A program made the position numbers and the translations under genes. 64,000 bases of DNA from Epiperipatus broadwayi (taxonomy: Eukaryota; Onychophora; Udeonychophora; Euonychophora; Peripatidae). Position 1 is the first letter of the stretch. Each line of letters starts with the position of its first letter. The notes under the pieces were generated by a model that was not told the origin of the DNA, did no database searches, and saw nothing but the letters and a program-made list of their open reading frames with translations. The DNA is taken from contig JAQFVV010006238.1 in NCBI GenBank assembly GCA_028023455.1, forward strand, positions 8,487,349 to 8,551,348, in the 5' to 3' direction. Shown here piece after piece: positions 57,536 through 64,000 of this stretch.

Positions 57536-58006
57536 CATATATAGACACAGGTATATAATAAGCCTGTGTGTTTCAATTATTACATAGTAGAGATGTTTTT
57601 CCATCCCTTGTATATGTATTAAATGGATTGTGTTCTGTACATGAGGGGTCAGATTGAACTTAGGTCAACATGGGTGTGACAATAATCTCAGCCTCAGGGT
57701 GGCCTTTGAGCATTCCATCATCAGATTTTCAATTGGATGGACAGTTGAAGAGTTGGAGTATGGAGGGGATTGAAGCCTGTCCATTAAAGTATGAGGTTTG
57801 GCTATCTTAATATATATCTGACCACTTATAGCATATATGTGTAGAGATGGTAATCTGGACCAACTGATGATTGCTGGTTTAGCATGAAATACTTATATTG
57901 GTGATTATTTATCTTTTCAACATATGTGTGTTCAAGTGTATCAGTGTTATGAGATAGTGTGGAGTGGTGGGTCGTGTGAAAGTCTGTGCTTATATACCCT
58001 ATATGA
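57536..58006 (+). repeat. Rep-A, full unit
   Basis: The clearest full copy. It begins near 'ataataagcctgtgtgttt', then 'gtacatgaggggtcagatt', 'ggtcaacatgggtgtgaca', 'catcatcagattttcaatt', 'aatctggaccaactgatga' and 'gtcgtgtgaaagtctgtgc', ending 'ataccctatatga'. Confidence 0.9.
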
Positions 58007-58009
58007 TAA

Positions 58010-59090
58010 ATGCTTTTATTTACCATCAACTATAAAGCCAAAAACTAGGTATTTCTATAAGTGAAATTGAGGTTTTTATATTTAACATAAAGTCAAATAA
58101 AATGGTGTCCACAATTATTTTTTATAACAAGGAATTGAATAATTTCTAAACCTGACACTTTTATTTCGAGTTAAATATAAAAATCCCAATTGTGGGTAAA
58201 AAAACAAGTAATTTTGGCTTGTAGTCTACAATATGGAAAAATATAATAATTTTTTGTATATATTATTAGATTGTCATTTGTTAGCTATTTATTTACATAT
58301 CAAGAAAATATATAAATTTAAAATATTAGTATTGTACAACAAAATTTTATATTCATATTAGTTTTTCTTAAGTTATTTTATTTACTTATCAATTGTAGGT
58401 TTAACAAAAATATTTACTTAAAAACACTACAGATTAAACATTTTGATTATATATCACAAATATACATATAGAAAAATGTATACAAACGTAAATATCTTCT
58501 TTAATAATTCTTTGACTTGCGTTTTATTAAATTAATAGTGGAAGATTTTAATATAATAATTATACGGTATATATTTCTTTAAACAAACGATTGTGCATAT
58601 TTATAAAATAGGAATTGAAATTAAAAATTTAAACATGTTCAACTCTTTAAAATCATTTAACTTTAAATCACTTAAAACACATAATTAAAATAGTTATTAT
58701 TTTATGAATACGTAAAATCTTTTACTCGTCTTTTCTATCAAATTTCAATCGCAGAAAAAATAGAGATATTCTAAACTATGTTCTAACAGGAAATAATTTT
58801 ACAGTTATGTTCTCATAAGATATCATTTTCACAAAATCTATATTATTATTATTCCTTACTTTGCTCCACAATCGTAAAAAAAGAAGAAGAAGAGAGGAAA
58901 TTATTAAAATTTATGTTTTCTTTTTGACAGAGAACAATAGAAATATTTTTGAATAAAATAGTTTTGCCTATTAAAATTGTCATTATTTTTTTTGTTAAAA
59001 AAATAATGAATTTAAATCAAACTTATTTTAATGATTATTTTAATATATGAATTAAATACAAAAATATTTTTACATACACACAATTTTGTA
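58010..59090. other. AT-rich sequence, nothing recognised
   Basis: No supported feature. Confidence 0.4.
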
Positions 59091-59094
59091 TAAT

Positions 59095-59950
59095 ATTTTA
59101 GCATTTAAATATACTGATAAAAATACCAGCATGTTCCTGAATACCAATGTATAATAACACTATGAGTGAACAAGTAAATTAAAAATATATGTATATTTTA
59201 GCATTTAAATATGCTGATTAAAATGCCAGCATATTCCTGAATACCAATTTATTTATATAATAACTAAATAATTAAATTTAAAACAGATATTTTAGCATTT
59301 ACGTGTACTGATAAAAATGCCAGCATAATTCTGAATATCAAATTATATATATAGTAACTGATTATAAGAAAATAAATAAATTTAAAACAGATACTTTAGC
59401 ATTTAAATATACTGATAAAAATGCCAGCATATTCCTGAATACCAAATTATATATATAATAATTGACTATGAGAAAATAAGTAAATTTAAAGCAGATATTT
59501 TAGCATTTAAATATACTGATAAAAATGCCAGCATATTCCTGAATCCCAAATTATATATATAAATAACAACTAAATCTGAAATAGTATCCTGAATCCCAAA
59601 TTATATATATAAATAACAACTAAATCTGAAAAAGTATGTAAATTTAAAGCAGATATTTTAGCATTTAAATATAGTGATAAAAATGCCAGCATATTCCTGA
59701 ATACCAAATTATATCTCTAATAACTGACTATGACAAAATAACATTTAAATATACTTATCCAGCACTGGTGGCCTTGCAGTTAGCATAGCTGCCTTCCAAA
59801 CAGCAGGTCCAGGTTTGCTTCCTGGTCAACGCTTTGACATATAAAAAAATTATATATATATACTGACAAAAATGCTAGCATATTCCTGAATACAAAATAT
59901 ATATATATATATAATAACTGACTATGAATAAATAAGTAAATTTAAAATAG
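59095..59950 (+). repeat. Tandem array, ~94-104-bp unit, seven units
   Basis: Units beginning 'attttagcatttaaata' start at 59095, 59195, 59289, 59393, 59497 and 59655. A seventh is split by a SINE (about 59745 and 59857). Each contains 'actgataaaaatgccagcat' and 'attcctgaataccaa'. Within unit five a ~49-bp segment ('cctgaatcccaaattatat'...) is itself duplicated, lengthening it to 158 bp. Confidence 0.95.
59758..59848 (+). mobile_element. tRNA-derived SINE, type T1, copy 7 (nested, diverged)
   Basis: Has 'ttgcagttagcatagctgc', box B-like 'ccaggtttgcttcctgg', then 'caacgctttgacatata' and an A tail. It is the most diverged T1 copy. It breaks the last unit of the tandem array between 'aatatactta' and 'tatatactgac', which places it after the array expanded. 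Confidence 0.8.
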
Positions 59951-60044
59951 ATCTGGGGGATCAATGTCGATGGATTTGTCATACCTAGTGGTTGAACTTT
60001 TTTAAACATCAGAGCAGTTAATTATTCATTTTGTTTAGGTTTTG

Positions 60045-60130
60045 CATCATTTGGAGCAGTGGTAAAGTAATAGGTTGTGGTGTTTAAGATCCATGATGCA
60101 TTCATTTGGCTCATTACTTAGATGCTCAAA
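60045..60130 (+). mobile_element. tRNA-like SINE, type T3, copy 3 (degraded)
   Basis: 'atttggagcagtggtaaag' matches the T3 box A region at 30.2 kb, followed by 'gtttaagatcc' in place of the box B. The 3' part is not clearly conserved. Confidence 0.5.
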
Positions 60131-60139
60131 CTTCTCTTA

Positions 60140-61185
60140 AACTCCTGAACAATAATCAGTAGTAACATTTGATTATTATTAGTTTTTCTCAGTAATTTAG
60201 AGTTGATTGCTAAAAATATTGTGATTTATTTTTATGAACTGAATAAAAAATGCAATTTTCACAATAACTTTATATCACAATATAAAATATTAAATACTTC
60301 ATAGATCCAACATACAATGAGAAGAAATAATATTCAATAAAGCTTAAAAATTAAAATTAAAAAATAAATGTGTTAATAAATTATAAATTTCATTGTTAGT
60401 TTTAAAGTAAGGCCTTTTAAAATTATTCTACATAAAATTTCCAATAAATGACATACTGCTTAACTGTCATTATTAATACTTTTTCTCCTTTCATAACTTT
60501 CAGAAAATGTAAGGCTTAGATAAAAGACATCTGGATAAACACTTATTCTTATCTTGTGGCTTTAAAAATAATCAAGACTGATACAACCTAGCCTCAAATG
60601 TATGTTGTTACAAATTGCTGCACTATGAGTAATAAACAAATAGTTTGCTGCTTGGAAAGTCATGTGATGTTTAAGCATTAAAAGTGGCAGAGTTGAAGTG
60701 CAATACATTGTCCATTAGTTCTCCAATCTATTACTCCATCTTCACATTAAAATGCAAGGCACTGATGTTTTAGTCTCTATGCTATGATGCTTTCCCCTAA
60801 AATATTTGTTTAAATAAATATTGTAAGACCAATTAAAAAGCAGAATGTATTTAATATTTCATAAAAAACAAAATGAAAAAATACATTAACCTGTTTAAAA
60901 TACATGACACATTTTCAAATAAGTAGATTAATGAGAAGTGTTCACTAATAAATCACATTTATTAATAATATACAATATCTCTATCATCAGGGTTTATAAC
61001 CATTAATTTATCTATTGTCAATTAAAACTTTCACAAGTTTATTCAATAATTTTAATCCATATTTTCTCTTTCACATCATCTCATCCAATTTGTTACTTCA
61101 TTCAACTACACTACATTGGTGTCTCTGTATATTCCTTAAAATCTTTGGACATTCAATTTAAAACTTAAATTATCAGTTTATTATT
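60140..61185. other. AT-rich sequence, nothing recognised
   Basis: No supported feature. Confidence 0.4.
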
Positions 61186-61189
61186 ATTT

Positions 61190-61990
61190 CAGTAATGTCA
61201 ACGACAGCTATTTTTTTGCTCATTTATTTTACTAAATATTATTTTTTTCTAATTTTAACATGAACAGTGCATTCTAATGGAAAAGTGATTGGATCTCTGC
61301 ACAAACAGTATGTAATACTATTTTTAAAATAACATATGAGTTATGTAATGACATAATTGAGTTATTCCCCCACAAACTTTTTAAAGTACTACTAATGTGT
61401 CCCTAGAACATGAGTTTAAAAATGAAGCATGACAAATTTTTAACATTAAAGTCTCCTATAACAATTTTAAAATATTGTTTAGTCTGATAAAAAGCCTTTT
61501 CACCTCCATATAAAAGTCTTCTACTACTTCTTAACTATGAGAACTTGTTGTGGCATAAACATAAATTATCAGCATTTGGTATCTGCTATTATGTTGAATA
61601 ACTAGTTTTGCCACTGTCCAATAGACCATCAATCTCTACAATGAAGTTCATTCATGTTTTATTTATAATGAATCCTACTTCACTTGTACATCCAATATTT
61701 GTGTTTTTGTAGTAGAGTACAGGTCCATTTTTTAAATCAATTTTCTCTTCACCTTTTATTCTAACTTCACAAATTCAAATAGTGTCCCATTTAATATGAG
61801 ACAGTTCTTCATCCAATTCTTGAAATATTTTTTTACTTGAAAATGTTTTGCAAGTACCTAAATAAAAAGTTATCATCAAATGGAAGCCTGGCTTCACAAT
61901 CAGAGAATTCTTAGCATTCTCCATCTTTGGCCACTAACTGCTGTCTTGGTTGATAATTTTACAGTCCTCCGAAGAATAAGGGCCATGATT
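61190..61990 (-). pseudogene. RTE-type LINE endonuclease fragment
   Basis: Minus-strand reading gives ITFYLGTCKTFSSKKIFQEL (counterpart of the RTE 'IGTWNVRTL' start), IDLKNGPVLYYKNTNIGCTS, VGFIINKT and MFMPQQVL-like sequence. These are, in order, the N-terminal strands of an RTE-type APE endonuclease, with 'VGFIINK' matching 'VGFLLNKK'. Several stops are present. It lies downstream (minus sense) of an RTE C-terminal piece, the reverse of the normal order. Confidence 0.7.
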
Positions 61991-61999
61991 TATTTTTTT

Positions 62000-62635
62000 C
62001 TGTCATAATTGTATATATCTACTAGAAAAACTTTTTCATTCACAAACATATTCATTCTGCCTTATCAGACAACTGAGAATATAGACCATGGGTGTTTCTT
62101 GATATTAAACTCAGAGATAAAAAGCCAGTAAACTCACCATGTTGGCTAATGTGTTTTGGTGAGCACCCCATCCATATCCTTATACTATATAAATAATCAC
62201 ATAGTAATAACAGCCTCTATGACAAAAACATATGGAGTGAAAATTAGGAATGTGCACTATTTTCTTCCTTTAATGCCTCGAAGAGAAATCAAAGGATTTC
62301 CTTTCAGTTAACAGCAAACTTCTTTCTGCAACCATGAAAATTATATAATTTTATATTAAATGCTTGGCCTATGTTTTAAAATTTTATTTATATATTAATA
62401 AATTGGATGCTTGGAATTATGAACCAAGTAGCTATAATAATGCAGAGTTAAAGATAAATTATATCTAAAGATATTCTCATTTTCAACCATTATTTAATCC
62501 ACTCAGGTTAAAGGCATCTGCAAATTTAATTCAGTATTACTGATTTACAGTTTCTCTTCTCCTCATTTTATCAGCCAACTTTTTTTATTTCTACCATTCA
62601 TCTCACACATGGTCGCTTCACAGGTCTTTAAAATG
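62000..62635. other. Spacer between rearranged RTE pieces
   Basis: No coding trace recognised. If one element had been rearranged, its middle part would be missing here. Confidence 0.35.
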
Positions 62636-62639
62636 TGTT

Positions 62640-62950
62640 AGGAGGTAGTTTAAGGCTTTAATTGTTCATCTATTATCATCTTTTTTAGAAACATGTCCAG
62701 ACCAACTCTTTTTCAGTCTCTTAGTTTTGTCAACGATGTCAGTAATTCAGTAATGTCTTTTTGTTTTTTAATTCATATATTTGGTTTTCGATTTCTTCTT
62801 TATACTCCTAATTTACATATGTTCATACTTTGTTGAGATGTTTGAAGTCTTTGTATTGTTTTTGTTAAATGCCCAAGCTTCAGGTTTGTAAGAACTGATG
62901 CACATCTATTAAAAACCTTTCTTTTCAAACACACAGACATGTTTTTATTT
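62640..62950 (-). pseudogene. RTE-type LINE C-terminal fragment
   Basis: Minus-strand MCLKRKVFNRCASVLT, then KTIQRLQTSQQ and RRNRKPNI-like sequence, align with the end of the RTE copy at 10.75-10.96 kb (MCLKRKVFNKCAVPVLTYG...IQRLQNMERCM...RRDQKHNIW). It continues into VGLDMFLKKMIIDE, as in the RTE C-terminus. It has stops and one missing segment (the TYGSETW block is altered). Confidence 0.78.
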
Positions 62951-62954
62951 AATA

Positions 62955-63535
62955 TTATTTCTACCAAAATCATTCTGAGGGCGCATGCGCAAATAGTACA
63001 GAATATAATTTATTTGTGTGCTATTTTTCTGGCTATACAATTTGTTGTTAGGCAACATTTCTTTTTTTTTTTTTTTTACTCACTTTTTATCACTTATTAT
63101 ATATAACATCAACACTTTCTTGGTACTTTATTTATTTCACAACTGCGCTTGTTATTAAATTTGAATTTTGACATAATTGATTGACTTCATGCCATGAAAT
63201 CTTCTTTTTTTAACAACAGGTGGTTATCGACTTCCTGTAACAAAAAAAAAAAAATTACATGTTTGACAAGGGTGATTATTTTGTAAGAAATCACATTTAC
63301 CTTTCATAACATGCATTCATTCTGATAGTTATTTCGAATTCCAGAACTTTTTATTATTATTACTTATAATCTTTTGACATACTGTCAATTTTTTTTTTAA
63401 TGAGAATGTAGTATATACAAAAAATAAAAGCCATTAAATATACAAACACGTACGCATATGTGTGTATATATATAACCTTACCTCTAAATTTTAAAAAGTA
63501 AATATATATATAATAAAAATAAACGAATGGTTTAC
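62955..63535. other. AT-rich sequence with T runs, nothing recognised
   Basis: Contains a short GC-rich block 'gagggcgcatgcgcaaatag' near 62.98 kb and no other supported feature. Confidence 0.35.
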
Positions 63536-63544
63536 TATTCAGGA

Positions 63545-63640
63545 GTTTACAATTCAGAGCACCGGAATCGGGTCGCAATTCTTGGACCTTGGTTCTCAGC
63601 ATGTCATTCCACCAACTGCACCAATCTATGGAGGACAATA
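63545..63640 (-). mobile_element. Possible tRNA-like SINE, type T4
   Basis: A GC-richer island. The minus strand reads 'GGTGCAGTTGGTGGAATGAC' (box A-like), then GAGAACCAAGGTCC and 'GCGACCCGATTCCGG' (box B-like) at pol III spacing. Only one copy is seen in the window. It could instead be an exon start (MSSIDWCSWWNDML), since an ATG and a GTAAAC donor-like site are present; composition alone cannot separate the two. Confidence 0.35.
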
Positions 63641-63644
63641 AATT

Positions 63645-64000
63645 GTGTTAAATGAGGTTACACTATAGTGACTAAATTTTGCTATCTTTTGATAACCTTT
63701 AAACATAACACACACAAAACCTATAGTTATAGAGTTTTTGTCTATTCATCTCCAATATCCATAGCCTAAAGTTTGCAGCTAAAAATTTCTAATCAAACCT
63801 AACAATTTGTTAATCTAAAGATAATTTGTTGATTATATAGTACGTTTGGATAATTAGTGGGTATTTAACTATGCTTATAAAAATAATAAAGCAGGACACC
63901 CCCCTACTTAAATTCATTCCATGTAGGAATTGAAATAATGACATTTATCTTTATAATAGTTTTTTTTTTTTTATAAAGTAATGCTAGATATTTTTTGTTC
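63645..64000. other. AT-rich end of window, nothing recognised
   Basis: No supported feature. Confidence 0.4.

Overview
This window reads as AT-rich, gene-poor, repeat-dense nuclear DNA of an animal, most likely an invertebrate. No intact protein-coding gene is visible. The eukaryotic assignment rests on several element families: APE-type non-LTR retrotransposons of at least three kinds, two hAT transposase relics, a GIY-YIG domain of the Penelope type, tRNA-derived SINEs with target-site duplications, long microsatellites, and a decayed copy of an animal ClC-3/4/5-type chloride transporter. The phylum cannot be named from this alone.

Layout. 0.6-3.9 kb: an RTE fragment, a foldback repeat holding a tRNA-like SINE, a long TAC microsatellite abutting an RT fragment, and a 110-bp direct repeat. 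4.6-7.3 kb: LINE family 1 (copy A, minus). 8.0-8.8 kb: two tandem copies of a 450-bp repeat (Rep-A). 9.2-12.6 kb: a SINE, a LINE family 2 fragment and an RTE LINE. 13.96-14.69 kb: a 730-bp palindrome. 15.4-16.2 kb: a 5'-truncated LINE family 1 copy with a 19-bp target duplication. 16.6-19.1 kb: LINE family 2. 19.6-22.7 kb: the best-preserved LINE (family 1 copy B; endonuclease, RT with YMDD, zinc knuckle). 22.7-25.8 kb: a decayed plus-strand LINE containing a perfect 45-bp inverted repeat. 26.0-30.3 kb: a repeat of about 2.4 kb carrying a hAT element and a SINE. 30.3-40.3 kb: mostly unique AT-rich DNA with microsatellites, SINEs, a MITE, a palindrome and one possible exon. 40.35-43.9 kb: an 89-bp triplication, the ClC pseudogene and a GTF2IRD2-like hAT relic. 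45-51 kb: SINEs and Rep-A copies. 51.4-53.85 kb: the second, inverted copy of the 2.4-kb repeat. 54.0-54.3 kb: a long palindrome between 16-bp direct repeats. 55.0-56.5 kb: a Penelope-like relic. 57.5-60.1 kb: Rep-A, a ~104-bp tandem array split by a SINE, and a third SINE family. 61.2-63.0 kb: RTE pieces in rearranged order.

The two strongest results are, first, the ClC retro-pseudogene, which runs without introns through the last transmembrane region and both CBS domains to the family's natural C-terminus. Second, the two paralogous 2.4-kb copies act as each other's empty site: three separate insertions (hAT, SINE and a 102-bp insert with a 9-bp duplication) are each present in only one copy. 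All alignments were made by eye; boundaries given as 'about' are good to some tens of bases.
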